Below, in pieces: positions 34,693-43,628 of a DNA stretch of 64,000 nt (position 1 is the first letter of the stretch; each line of letters opens with the position of its first letter). Source of the stretch: Palsa-461 sp963768185 (lineage in GTDB: Bacteria > Actinomycetota > Acidimicrobiia > Acidimicrobiales > RAAP-2); the NCBI GenBank assembly GCA_963768185.1, contig CAVYGS010000004.1, positions 868,001-932,000 on the forward strand, written 5' to 3'. A program made the translations under genes and the position numbers. The notes beneath the pieces are model-generated. The model ran no database searches and was not told where the DNA came from. It saw only the letters and a program-made list of their open reading frames with translations.

Positions 34693-36219
34693 TCAGCGCG
34701 CGCCGTCGAGCAGGCGGCGAGCGATCACCTTCAGCGCCAGCGTCTCGTCGGCACCCTCGAAGATCGAGAGCACGCGCGCGTCGACGAAGTACCGGCTGAC
34801 GGCGAACTCCTCCGCGTAGCCCATGCCGCCGTGGATCTGCATCGCCTCGCGGGTCACCCACTCGGCGGCGCGACACCCGTACGCCTTCACCATGGAGGCC
34901 TCCAGCGCGCCCTCGCCCTTGGCCATGAGCCGGGCGGTGCGGTAGGCGAACTGGCGGATCGCCTGGATCGTGGCCGCCATCCGGGCCAGCTTGGCCCGCG
35001 TCAACTGGTAGTCGACGACCGGCGAACCGAACACCTTGCGCTCCGAGGCGTAGGCGAACGCGGCGTCGTACGCCGCCTGCATCACGCCGAGTGCCCTGGC
35101 CGCGGTCTGCAGGCGGCCGTTCTCGAAGCCCTGCATCTGCAGATAGAAGCCCTGCCCGATGCCACCTTCACCCCCGACCAGGTTGGCGTCGGGAACGAAC
35201 CAGTCCTCGAAGGCCAGCTCATAGGAGTGCATGCCCCGGTAGCCCAGCGTGTCGATCGGCCGGCCCTCGAGGCGACCGCCCTCGCCGTCCTGGGTGAGCA
35301 CGAAGCCCTTGCCGTCGGCCCTGGGCTTCTCGACGATGAAGATGGACAGCCCCCGGTGGGCCTTGGAGCGGTCCGGGTCGGTGCGCGCCAGGAGCATCAG
35401 CACATCGGCCCGCGCTGCGAACGTGCACCAGGTCTTCACCCCGCGGATCACCCAGCCGCCCTCGCTCCGCCTCGCCGAGGTCACGATGTTGGCGACGTCG
35501 GAGCCGAAGTCGGGCTCGGTCACCGAGACCGCGGCCATGATCTCGCCGCTCGCCAGCTTGGGGAGCCACTCTCGCTTCTGCTCGTCGGTCCCGCCCTTCA
35601 CGAGGGCCCGAGTGAGGATCTCGGGCCGGGTGATCAGCGACCCGCCGATGCACAGCGCGCCCCAGCTCAGCTCCTCGGTCGCGACGACCATGCCCATGTA
35701 GTCGCTCTCGGTGCCCGACGCGAAGCCCCCGAACTCCTCGGGGACCGACAGACCGAACCCCCCGATCTCGGCGAGCCCCGCGATGACCTCCTCGGGCACG
35801 TCGAGGTTCTTGCGGTGCACCTCCTCGGCGTGCGGGCGGACCTTGTCCTCGGCGAAGCGGTGGAAGGTCTCGCGCACGAGCTCGAAGTCCTCGTCGAGAT
35901 GCGTCGGCCCGCTCTTGCCACACAGCCCGGCCAAGAACGCTGGGTCCCGGTAGGTCGAGAGGAACTGGCCGGCGGCCGCCGACCAGTTGGGCTCGACGCC
36001 CCAACTCGCCTCCCGGCCGCCGATGCGGCCCGCGAGGTCGACCAACGTGTCGGCGACGAACGCGCAGGCGAGGTCACGCTCGACATCGCCACGAGTGGCG
36101 TAGTCGAGCATGGAGCGCGCTGCCATCGCGGCCGACGCAGCATGCGCGAGGTCGTAGGCAACCACCTGCTCGTCGTCGACGCCCGGCCCCTTGGACAGCG
36201 CGTCGATCGCTGCCTGCAC
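34693..36219 (-). CDS. Long acyl-CoA dehydrogenase, candidate (2S)-methylsuccinyl-CoA dehydrogenase
   Basis: A FAD acyl-CoA dehydrogenase of at least 508 residues. An extra N-terminal domain of about 100 residues (Ala-rich helices, AYDLAHAASAAMAARSMLDYA) precedes the usual core, as in Mcd of the ethylmalonyl-CoA pathway. The core shows VTEPDFGSDVANIV, WCTFAARADVLMLLART, RKVFGSPVVDYQLT and QIHGGMGYAEE. GTG 36219 is the only canonical start in the open frame. The frame continues upstream to 36297 with helix-like sequence (SAASAAVEVAESAVQ), so the true start may be missed. It is convergent with the lyase gene, one base apart. Confidence 0.8.
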   Translation of the reverse strand: MQAAIDALSKGPGVDDEQVVAYDLAHAASAAMAARSMLDYATRGDVERDLACAFVADTLVDLAGRIGGREASWGVEPNWSAAAGQFLSTYRDPAFLAGLCGKSGPTHLDEDFELVRETFHRFAEDKVRPHAEEVHRKNLDVPEEVIAGLAEIGGFGLSVPEEFGGFASGTESDYMGMVVATEELSWGALCIGGSLITRPEILTRALVKGGTDEQKREWLPKLASGEIMAAVSVTEPDFGSDVANIVTSARRSEGGWVIRGVKTWCTFAARADVLMLLARTDPDRSKAHRGLSIFIVEKPRADGKGFVLTQDGEGGRLEGRPIDTLGYRGMHSYELAFEDWFVPDANLVGGEGGIGQGFYLQMQGFENGRLQTAARALGVMQAAYDAAFAYASERKVFGSPVVDYQLTRAKLARMAATIQAIRQFAYRTARLMAKGEGALEASMVKAYGCRAAEWVTREAMQIHGGMGYAEEFAVSRYFVDARVLSIFEGADETLALKVIARRLLDGAR

Positions 36220-36307
36220 TGCGGACTCTGCGACCTCGACCGCGGCGCTCGCCGCGGAGAGGGGATTAAGCCGACGCCGCGGGCCATCGACGAGACCCTA
36301 ATGGCCT

Positions 36308-36960
36308 CTACCGCGTGGGCCCACGACGACCGATGACCGTGACGAGCGGCGGGAGCACGACCGGATCCTGACCGGGGTCGACCCCGGTCAGCCCCTTCAG
36401 GTACGCGCTCACGACACCGGGTCCGACACCGGCCGGTGCTTCGGCCCACGCGTCGACGATCTCGAGGCCCGCGTCGCGCACGAGTGCCGGCAGCAGCGCG
36501 CCGATGTCGGGGTGGCGCGCGTCGGGCATCGACATCGGCCGACCGTCGATGCGTCCCGCGGACGTGATCGGTTCCTGCGCCACGACCCACCCTTCGGTGC
36601 GCACCGATTCGGTCATCTTGCGCAGGACGACCGACGGATCGAAAACATGCAACAAGAGGAACCGGCAGAACGCGAGGTCGACCGGCTCGGGGAGCGTGAG
36701 GTCCTCGCCGGCCTGTGTGATCGCGATGACCTGGCTGTGGGCGGACGCCGCCCGCGCCACCTCGTCTCGAGCCCGGGGTCCGAGTCCACCGAATACACCC
36801 GACCGGAGCGGCCGACGACCTCGGCGAGCGCGACTGACACGTCGCCACCGCCGGCCCCCACGTCTACGCAGCGCCAGCCCGCCTCGATCCCGAGACGTTC
36901 CAGCGCGGTGGCGAGCGGCCGCCGATAGACGTCGTCGCGGAGCCCCTTCAGCTCAGCCAT
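36308..36960 (-). CDS. Class I SAM-dependent methyltransferase, apparent frameshift
   Basis: A methyltransferase of about 217 residues from ATG 36960. Motif I is VDVGAGGGDVSVALAE and the following acidic residue is in VYSVDSD. One base is missing in the G/C run at 36772-36778; adding it restores ARDEVARAASAHSQVIAIT. The second half carries EPVDLAFCRFLLLHVFDP and ends VTVIGRRGPTR. Target is unknown. It is divergent from the gene at 37030. Confidence 0.75.
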
Positions 36961-37029
36961 GGCATACCCGAGCCTGCCGGAGGTCGGACATGACCGAGTC
37001 TCACCGCGGAGTCGATAACCTCGGCCGAC

Positions 37030-37461
37030 GTGAATGTGACGATGCTCCTTTGTGACTCCGCCCAGGTAGCCGACGGCAAGCTCTACATCCTGGGCGGTGG
37101 CTGGAGCATCACCGGTCCGGATCCCGTCCCGTCCGCGGTGGCCCTGAAGCTCGAGGTCGACTGGAATGAGGCCGACATCGCGCACCACTGGGAGCTCTTC
37201 TTGGAGGACGCCGATGGCCGTCCCGTGCTCGTGGAGACCCCCGAAGGTCACCACCCCGTCGAGGTGCGGGGCGAGTTCACGGTGGCCAAGCCACCGGGGA
37301 TCCCCGAAGGCTCGCCGATCGACGTCGCCCTGGCCGTGAACCTGGGACCGATCCCGCTCCGACCCGGTACCCGTTACAACTGGCGGCTCATGATCGACGG
37401 GAACTCGCTGCCCGGCGCATCGCTCGGCTTCACCACACGCCCGCGTCCCGAGGAGTTCTGA
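37030..37461 (+). CDS. Conserved actinobacterial protein, DUF6941-like
   Basis: A 143-residue protein from GTG 37030. MLLCDSAQVADGKLYILGGGWS at the start is strongly reminiscent of a widespread uncharacterised actinobacterial family (DUF6941, from memory). The remainder looks all-beta (ALKLEVDWNE, HWELFLEDADGRPV, YNWRLMIDG), without membrane segments or catalytic motifs. It may be a small ligand-binding or structural protein. It is 44 bases before the MaoC gene on the same strand. Confidence 0.6.
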   Translation: MNVTMLLCDSAQVADGKLYILGGGWSITGPDPVPSAVALKLEVDWNEADIAHHWELFLEDADGRPVLVETPEGHHPVEVRGEFTVAKPPGIPEGSPIDVALAVNLGPIPLRPGTRYNWRLMIDGNSLPGASLGFTTRPRPEEF

Positions 37462-37505
37462 GCCGGTGTGGACGTGACTCGGACCGGCGTACTACACCCG
37501 CGATC

Positions 37506-38018
37506 ATGACCACCTACGACCGACCCTTCGGCCGCTTTCTCGAGGACTTCATGATCGGTGACATCTACCGCCACTGGCCCGGCAAGACCATCACCGAGTC
37601 CGACGACCACCTCTTCTGCATGATCACGATGAACCACCATCCCCTGCACTCCGACGCGTGGTTCGGCGAGCACGAGGCCGTGCAAGGGCAGAACGTCGTC
37701 GTCGGCAACCTCGTCTACTCGCTGGCCCTTGGCATGAGCGTGCCGGACGTGAGTGGGTCGTGCATCGCCAACCTCGAGGTCGAGACGCTCCAGCACAAGC
37801 ACCCGACCTTCCACGGTGACACCATCTACGCCGAGACCAAGGTGGTCGACAAGGTCGAGTCCAAGTCTCGAGACGACCGTGGGATCGTGACGGTCGAGAC
37901 CAAGGCCTTCAACCAGCGTGGCGAAGAGGTCTGCTTCTTCCGTCGCAAGGTGATGGTCTGGAAACGGGACTCGGCGCCGAAGCGAGCCCGGCCCTACGGC
38001 GACGACGTCTGGGACTGA
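37506..38018 (+). CDS. MaoC-family hydratase, candidate mesaconyl-CoA hydratase
   Basis: A 170-residue hot-dog-fold hydratase. FMIGDIYRHWPGKTITESDDHLFCMITMNHHPLHSD holds the catalytic Asp/His pair of the R-hydratase motif; it is recognised here by ITESDDHLF and MNHHPLHSD. TLQHKHPTFHGDTIYAETKV is the second conserved block. With the lyase at 33750 and the dehydrogenase at 34693 it fits the hydration of mesaconyl-C1-CoA to beta-methylmalyl-CoA. MaoC proteins also act in other routes, so this rests on context. Confidence 0.8.
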   Translation: MTTYDRPFGRFLEDFMIGDIYRHWPGKTITESDDHLFCMITMNHHPLHSDAWFGEHEAVQGQNVVVGNLVYSLALGMSVPDVSGSCIANLEVETLQHKHPTFHGDTIYAETKVVDKVESKSRDDRGIVTVETKAFNQRGEEVCFFRRKVMVWKRDSAPKRARPYGDDVWD

Positions 38019-38874
38019 AGGCTCCGACCCGAGCTTCGGGCGGCTTGTCCTCGACTGGGGCGCGGGGCGCCGGCGCGTCTTCCCCTGGCGCCAGACGCGC
38101 GACCCTTGGCACGTCCTGACCAGCGAGGTGATGCTGCAACAGACCCAGACCTCGCGGGTCGTTCCGTACTACCTGGGTTGGATCGCCGAGTTCCCCGACC
38201 CGCCGGCGTGCGCCCGGGCGGGACCGGCGGCCGCGCTGCGAGCGTGGGCCGGGCTCGGGTACAACGGCCGGGCGCTGCGGCTCCATCGCGCCACGGTCGC
38301 GATCACCGAGACGCACGGTGGAGCAGTCCCGGCCGACCGCGCGGCGCTCCAAGCGCTGCCCGGCGTCGGCCCCTATACCGCCCGGGCCGTTCTGGCGTTC
38401 GCCTTCGAGGCGCCGGTGGCCGTCGTCGACACCAACGTCGCCCGCGTCCTCAGCCGTGCGGTCGCCGGCCGCCGACTCGGCGCGGCCGAGGCCCAGCGGG
38501 TCGCCGACGGGCTCCTCCCGCCGGAGGCCTGGGCGTACAACCAAAGCCTGTTCGACATCGGAGCAACGGTCTGCCGGGCCAGGGCTCCCGAATGCGCCGA
38601 GTGTCCACTGCGCGGACGGTGTGCATGGGCGGCGGCCGGGTGGACCGCCCCGGATCCCGCCGAGCGGGGGCGGCGCCAGTCTCGCTTCCAGGGCTCGGAC
38701 CGCCAAGGCCGCGGCCGTCTGATGAATGCACTCCGTCAGGGGCCGGTGGCGAGGACGGGGGTCGCCGACAGCACCGGGTGGCCCGATGATCCGGTCCGAT
38801 CCCTCGGCGTCGCCGAGGGACTGGTGGCCGACGGCCTGGCCCGCTGGCAGGGGGACCGGCTGACGCTTCCCTGA
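38014..38874 (+). CDS. mutY: A/G-specific adenine glycosylase, start codon unresolved
   Basis: A DNA repair enzyme that removes A opposite 8-oxoG. The frame encodes VFPWRQTRDPWHVLTSEVMLQQTQT with the catalytic Glu, the helix-hairpin-helix LPGVGPYTARAVLAFAF, the catalytic Asp in VVDTNVARVLSRA, and the [4Fe-4S] Cys set C-x6-C-x2-C-x5-C (38572-38623). No ATG, GTG or TTG precedes the conserved N-terminus; the first is GTG 38128, which would remove FPWR. An upstream indel or a non-standard start overlapping the MaoC stop is likely. The C-terminal NUDIX-like 8-oxoG domain is absent; only about 75 Arg/Gly-rich residues follow the cluster. Confidence 0.82.
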   Translation, partial: TEGSDPSFGRLVLDWGAGRRRVFPWRQTRDPWHVLTSEVMLQQTQTSRVVPYYLGWIAEFPDPPACARAGPAAALRAWAGLGYNGRALRLHRATVAITETHGGAVPADRAALQALPGVGPYTARAVLAFAFEAPVAVVDTNVARVLSRAVAGRRLGAAEAQRVADGLLPPEAWAYNQSLFDIGATVCRARAPECAECPLRGRCAWAAAGWTAPDPAERGRRQSRFQGSDRQGRGRLMNALRQGPVARTGVADSTGWPDDPVRSLGVAEGLVADGLARWQGDRLTLP

Positions 38875-39047
38875 CCCACCGCGCTCACCCGTTGGCGCGC
38901 ACGGTCGTTTTGGTGGTCGTGGTGCCGCTCGCCGTTGACGTTGTCGTGGACCAGGAGGACAAGAGGCCAAGCCGCGGACCGTTGCTGCGGTGGCATCATG
39001 GCGTCCGTCGTTGCAAGAAGAACGGACGTCGACTCGAAGGCGGGGGT

Positions 39048-40661
39048 ATGGCAGTGCACGATGGGTCGCGACGGGCTGACTTCGACGCGATCGTGGTCGG
39101 TGCCGGTTTCGCGGGCCTCTACATGCTCTACCGGCTCCGCCAGTCCGGGCTCTCCACACGCGTCATCGAGTCGGGCGGCGGCGTCGGGGGGACCTGGTAC
39201 TGGAACCGGTACCCGGGGGCCCGTTGCGATGTGGAGAGCGTCGACTACTCGTACTCCTTCTCGCCCGAGCTCGAGCAGGAGTGGACCTGGTCGGAGCGCT
39301 ACGCCCCGCAGTCCGAGATCCTGGCCTACCTCGAGCACGTGGCAGACCGTTTCGACCTCCGCCGCGACATCCAGTTCGACACCCGGGTCGATGCCGCCCG
39401 GTTCGACGAGGAGTCCAACCTCTGGGTGGTGACCACCGACAAGGGCGAGACGATCACCGCCCGGTTCTGCATCATGGCGACGGGGTGCCTCTCGGAGCCC
39501 AAGCTGCCCGAGGTCGAAGGCGTCGAGACCTTCGCGGGACACACCTACCACACGGGCCGGTGGCCCCGTGAGCCCGTTGACTTCACCGGACAGCGCGTCG
39601 GGATCATCGGTACGGGCTCGTCGGCGATCCAGTCGATACCGCACATCGCACGTCAGGCCGCGCACCTCACGGTCTTCCAGCGCACCCCGAATTTCAGCGT
39701 GCCCGCCTGGAACCACCAACTGGACCCCGGCTACGTCGCCGAGATCAAGGCCGACTACCCGTCGCGCCGGGAGCTGTGCCGGACCTCGCACGCCGGTTTC
39801 CCGGTGACCTCGACCGAGGAGGCCGCCAGCAAGGTGAGCGCGGAGATCCGCGAGCAGCGCTACGAGGGCAAGTGGGCCGAGGGCGGACTGCGGTTCCTCG
39901 GCTCCTTCACCGATCTCTTGATCGATCCGGCCTCCAACGAGACCGCGGCGGAGTTCATCCGGAGCAAGATCCGTGCCCAAGTGAAGGACCCCGGGACTGC
40001 GGCCGCACTGAGTCCGACGGACTACCCGTGCGGGACGAAACGGCTGTGCGTCGACATCGACTACTACGAGACCTACAACCGCCCGAACGTGACGCTGGTG
40101 GACCTCAAGGCCAACCCGATCGATCGGATCACCGAGGACTCGGTGGTGACGGCCGAGGGCTCCTACGAGCTCGACGCCCTGATCTTCGCGACCGGCTTCG
40201 ACGCCATGACCGGGGCCCTGGCGCACATCGACATCGAGGGCGTCGGCGGCCGGACGCTCCGGGAGAAGTGGAAGGACGGACCCCGCGCCCACCTCGGCCT
40301 CGTTGCAGCCGGGTTCCCGAACCTGTTCTTGATCACGGGTCCGGGCAGCCCATCGGTGCTCAGCAACATGGTTGTCTCGATCGAGCAGCACGTGGACTGG
40401 GTCGCCGAGTGCATGGAACACCTGCGCTCCGAGGGCCTCGAGCGGATCGAGGCGCACGCGGATGCCGAGGAGGAGTGGGTGGCTCTCGTGGCGAGCGTCG
40501 CCGACTTCACCCTGTTCCCGCGGGCGAACTCCTGGTACCGGGGCGCCAACGTAAAAGGCAAGCCCCAGGTGTTCATGCCGTACGTGGGTGGCGTCTATAC
40601 GTACCGCCAGCAGTGCGACGAGGTCGCCCGCAGCGGCTACAAGGGTTTCTCGCTTTCCTGA
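39048..40661 (+). CDS. Flavin monooxygenase of Baeyer-Villiger type
   Basis: A 537-residue FAD/NADPH enzyme. The first Rossmann motif is VVGAGFAGLYMLY, the second VGIIGTGSSAIQSIPHIA, and between them lies FAGHTYHTGRWP, an exact match to the Baeyer-Villiger fingerprint FxGxxxHxxxWP. GGVGGTWYWNRYPGARCDVES is typical of cyclohexanone/phenylacetone-type enzymes, which turn ketones into esters or lactones. ATG 39048 follows a G-rich stretch AAGGCGGGGG. The acyl-CoA ligase gene lies 98 bases downstream on the same strand, suggesting a shared catabolic route. Confidence 0.9.
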   Translation: MAVHDGSRRADFDAIVVGAGFAGLYMLYRLRQSGLSTRVIESGGGVGGTWYWNRYPGARCDVESVDYSYSFSPELEQEWTWSERYAPQSEILAYLEHVADRFDLRRDIQFDTRVDAARFDEESNLWVVTTDKGETITARFCIMATGCLSEPKLPEVEGVETFAGHTYHTGRWPREPVDFTGQRVGIIGTGSSAIQSIPHIARQAAHLTVFQRTPNFSVPAWNHQLDPGYVAEIKADYPSRRELCRTSHAGFPVTSTEEAASKVSAEIREQRYEGKWAEGGLRFLGSFTDLLIDPASNETAAEFIRSKIRAQVKDPGTAAALSPTDYPCGTKRLCVDIDYYETYNRPNVTLVDLKANPIDRITEDSVVTAEGSYELDALIFATGFDAMTGALAHIDIEGVGGRTLREKWKDGPRAHLGLVAAGFPNLFLITGPGSPSVLSNMVVSIEQHVDWVAECMEHLRSEGLERIEAHADAEEEWVALVASVADFTLFPRANSWYRGANVKGKPQVFMPYVGGVYTYRQQCDEVARSGYKGFSLS

Positions 40662-40759
40662 CCCGGGCCGTTCTCGACCCCAATCGGGCGTGGTCGGCCC
40701 CAAAGGCGACGCCGTAGTCTGAGCCCGCACCGGGGGGTGCGAAGTCGGAAGGGGAGCCC

Positions 40760-42304
40760 ATGCGAGTCCCGCTCACGATCGGCGACTTCTTGGAGCGTGC
40801 CGCCACCGTCTACGCCGACCGGGTCGCCGTCACCGACGAACCGGAGGTGGCGGGGTCGTTGGGGCGCATCACCTACGGGGCGTTGCACGACCGCGCCCGA
40901 GCCTTGGCCGCCGGCCTGGATTCGATGGGGATCGGACCGGGGGAGCGGGTCGCCATCGTGAGCCCGAACTCCGCCCGCTTTCTCACCTCGTACTTCGGGG
41001 TGAGTGGGTTCGGCCGGGTCCTCGTGCCCATCAACTACCGCCTGACCAGCGACGAGATCGCCTACATCCTCGAGCACTCCGGGACGAGGCTGGTCCTCTT
41101 CGACCCCGAGCTCGACGAGGTCATGGCGCGCCTGACCGGCGCCGAGACCGTTCGCCTCGACGGTGTGCAGGATGCGGAGCTCTTCGACCCCGAGGTAGGC
41201 CGTCGAGCCACCCCGGCGCGCTGGGAGCCCGACGAGGACGCGACGTGCTCGATCAACTACACGTCGGGCACCACGTCGCGTCCGAAGGGCGTGCAGCTGA
41301 CGCACCGCAACTGCTGGCTGAACGCGGTCAGCTTCGGCTGGCACGCCGGGGTGTCGGACCGCGACGTGCTCCTGCACACGCTGCCCATGTTCCACGCCAA
41401 CGGGTGGGGGATGCCCTACGCCGTCACCGCCATCGGCGGGCGCCACGTCGTCCAGCGCAAGATCGACGGCGAGGTGATCCTGACCAGGGTCGAGTCCGAG
41501 GGCGTGACATTCATGTGCGCGGCCCCCACGGTGGTCGCAAGCATTCTCGCGGCCTCCGACGATCGCCGCGCCGCTGGTCGAGCGCTGCCCTCGGGTGTTC
41601 GCATCATCGTTGCTGGCGCGCCGCCGCCCTCCAAGACGATCGAGCGCGTCGAGGGCGAGCTCGGCTGGGAGTTCATCCAGATCTACGGGCTGACCGAGAC
41701 CTCGCCGCTGCTCACCATCAACCGAGCGCCCGACGAGTGGGACGAGCTCGAGCCGGCCGAGCGGGCCCGGCGGTTGAGCCGGGCGGGCGTCCCGGCCGTC
41801 GGCGTGCAGATGTCCGTCAGCGAGGACGGCGAGGTCCTGGCCCGATCGAACCACGTCTTCGAGGGCTACTGGCACCAGCCCGACGAGTCCGCCAAGGCGC
41901 TCGCTGGCGGGTGGTTCCACACCGGTGACGGCGGCTACGAGGACGGCCCCTACACCGTCATCACGGACCGCAAGAAGGACGTCATCATCACCGGGGGCGA
42001 GAACGTCTCGTCGATCGAGGTGGAGGACGTCCTCTATCAGCACGAGGCCGTCGCCGAAGTTGCGGTGATCGGGGTCCCCAACGAGAAGTGGGGCGAGACC
42101 GTCCTCGCGTTGGTGGTGCTGAAGCCCGGCGCCAGCGCCACCGAGCAGGACCTCATCGAGCATTGCCGGGACCGCATGGCCCACTTCAAGGCGCCCCGAG
42201 CGGTGGAGATTCGACAGGTCCTGGCGCGCACCGCGACCGGGAAGCTCCAGAAGTACAAGCTTCGCCAGCCCTACTGGGAGGGCCGCGACCGCCAGGTCAA
42301 CTGA
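40760..42304 (+). CDS. AMP-forming acyl-CoA ligase
   Basis: A 514-residue ANL-superfamily enzyme that activates a carboxylic acid with ATP and CoA. The P-loop is YTSGTTSRPKGVQ, A5 is IYGLTETSP, A7 WFHTGDGGY, the hinge ITDRKKDVIITGGENVSS, and the catalytic Lys is in ARTATGKLQKYKLR. It resembles medium/long-chain or cinnamate-like CoA ligases. It follows the monooxygenase gene. Substrate cannot be read from the sequence. Confidence 0.88.
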   Translation: MRVPLTIGDFLERAATVYADRVAVTDEPEVAGSLGRITYGALHDRARALAAGLDSMGIGPGERVAIVSPNSARFLTSYFGVSGFGRVLVPINYRLTSDEIAYILEHSGTRLVLFDPELDEVMARLTGAETVRLDGVQDAELFDPEVGRRATPARWEPDEDATCSINYTSGTTSRPKGVQLTHRNCWLNAVSFGWHAGVSDRDVLLHTLPMFHANGWGMPYAVTAIGGRHVVQRKIDGEVILTRVESEGVTFMCAAPTVVASILAASDDRRAAGRALPSGVRIIVAGAPPPSKTIERVEGELGWEFIQIYGLTETSPLLTINRAPDEWDELEPAERARRLSRAGVPAVGVQMSVSEDGEVLARSNHVFEGYWHQPDESAKALAGGWFHTGDGGYEDGPYTVITDRKKDVIITGGENVSSIEVEDVLYQHEAVAEVAVIGVPNEKWGETVLALVVLKPGASATEQDLIEHCRDRMAHFKAPRAVEIRQVLARTATGKLQKYKLRQPYWEGRDRQVN

Positions 42305-42319
42305 AGGGGTGGCCCGCGC

Positions 42320-42673
42320 TCAGTCGACGCGGCCGTAGTCGTCGTCGAGCCGCTCGATGTCGTCCTCGGCGAAGCTGGCGCCGTGCTGCACCTCGATGAA
42401 GACAAGCCGAGAGGCACCCGAGTTCTCGATGCGGTGCGCCGCACCGAGCGGGACGTCGACCGCGGACCCGGGTCCGACGGGGGACGTCGCGCCGTCGAGG
42501 GTTACGGTCCCCGCACCGGCGACGATGAACCAGTGCTCGGAGCGGTGCGCGTGGCGCTGATAGCTCAGGCGTTGGCCCGGGTCGACGGTCATGCGCTTGA
42601 CCTTGTGGGTGGGGTCGTCCGAGAGGACCTCGAATCCGCCCCACGGCCTGTTCTCGGAGCCCACTGGATTCAT
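42320..42673 (-). CDS. Cupin-domain protein, mannose-6-phosphate isomerase type II C-terminal-like
   Basis: A 117-residue single-domain beta-barrel protein from ATG 42673. RPWGGFEVL and VKRMTVDPGQRLSYQRHAHRSEHWFIVAG match the PMI domain of bifunctional mannose-1-phosphate guanylyltransferases, with the His/Glu metal ligands in HAHRSEHW and a second His in GAAHRIENSG. Free-standing cupins of this type may act in sugar nucleotide metabolism. It is convergent with the ligase gene and divergent from the MBL gene. Confidence 0.8.
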   Translation of the reverse strand: MNPVGSENRPWGGFEVLSDDPTHKVKRMTVDPGQRLSYQRHAHRSEHWFIVAGAGTVTLDGATSPVGPGSAVDVPLGAAHRIENSGASRLVFIEVQHGASFAEDDIERLDDDYGRVD

Positions 42674-42747
42674 TCTGTCCCACGGGGACGCGAAAGGCCC
42701 GAACCCATGCTTGGTTCCGGACCGGGTGTCCCCAGTACGCTGGGCTC

Positions 42748-43593
42748 GTGGAGCTGACGTTCTTCGGGGCACGCGGGTCATGCCCCTGCGCCGGCGAGCG
42801 ATACCAGCGCTACGGAGGGAACACCGCGAGCGTGCTCGTGCGCACCTCGTCGGGCGAGCTCATCGTCCTCGACCTCGGCACAGGATTGCGCGCGCTGGGC
42901 GCGGCGGTTTCCTCGGACCACCCTTCGGGCGGCAATGCCGTGCATGCGACCGCGCTCCTCACCCACCTCCATTTCGACCACATCTTGGGGCTTCCGTTCT
43001 TCGGACCGCTTCGCCACAAGGACTCGGTGTTCGAGGTGTACGGGCCGCGCCAACCCGACAGCGACCTCGGTGGCGCGCTTTGCGAGGTCATGCGACCCCC
43101 CTTCTTCCCGGTCCCTCTCCAGCGGTTCCTTTCGGACCTGCGCTTCCACGGCGTGGCCGACGGGGAGTCGTTCGCGGTCGGCGACGCCCAAGTCCGCGCC
43201 CGCGTCGTCCGCCACCCCGGGGTGACGCTTGGCTATCGGATCGAGGCCGACGGCCAGTCGATCGCGTACCTGCCTGACCACCAGCAACCCGCTCGGGGCG
43301 AGGTCTGCGACGACGGCGCGCTCGAACTGTGCCAAGGCGTGGACGTCCTCGTGCACGACGCGCAGTACACAGCCTTCGAGCTCGAGCACAAGCACGACTG
43401 GGGGCACTGCACGGTCGACTTCGCGGTCGAGGTGGCGAGCCGGGCCCGGGTCCGCCACCTGGTCCTCTTCCATCACGACCCCTCGCACGACGACACCGAC
43501 CTCGACGACATCCTCGAGCGGGGCGAGAAGCTGGCCGCACCGCACGGCATCACGGTCAGCTCGGCGCGCGAGGGGTCGACCTTCCGCCTGTAG
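42748..43593 (+). CDS. Metallo-beta-lactamase-fold hydrolase
   Basis: A 281-residue MBL-fold protein starting at GTG 42748. THLHFDHILGLPFF is the metal-binding motif, with further ligands in RHPGVTLGYRI, VHDAQYT and LFHHDPSHDD. ELTFFGARGSCPCAGERYQRYGGNTASV at the N-terminus places it among phosphodiesterase-like or ribonuclease Z-like MBL proteins. Similar proteins are annotated as cyclic-nucleotide or phosphonate hydrolases; no specific substrate can be given. Confidence 0.85.
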   Translation: MELTFFGARGSCPCAGERYQRYGGNTASVLVRTSSGELIVLDLGTGLRALGAAVSSDHPSGGNAVHATALLTHLHFDHILGLPFFGPLRHKDSVFEVYGPRQPDSDLGGALCEVMRPPFFPVPLQRFLSDLRFHGVADGESFAVGDAQVRARVVRHPGVTLGYRIEADGQSIAYLPDHQQPARGEVCDDGALELCQGVDVLVHDAQYTAFELEHKHDWGHCTVDFAVEVASRARVRHLVLFHHDPSHDDTDLDDILERGEKLAAPHGITVSSAREGSTFRL

Positions 43594-43628
43594 GCACGCC
43601 ACAGGGCGTACCCGCTACCCTCCAGCGC

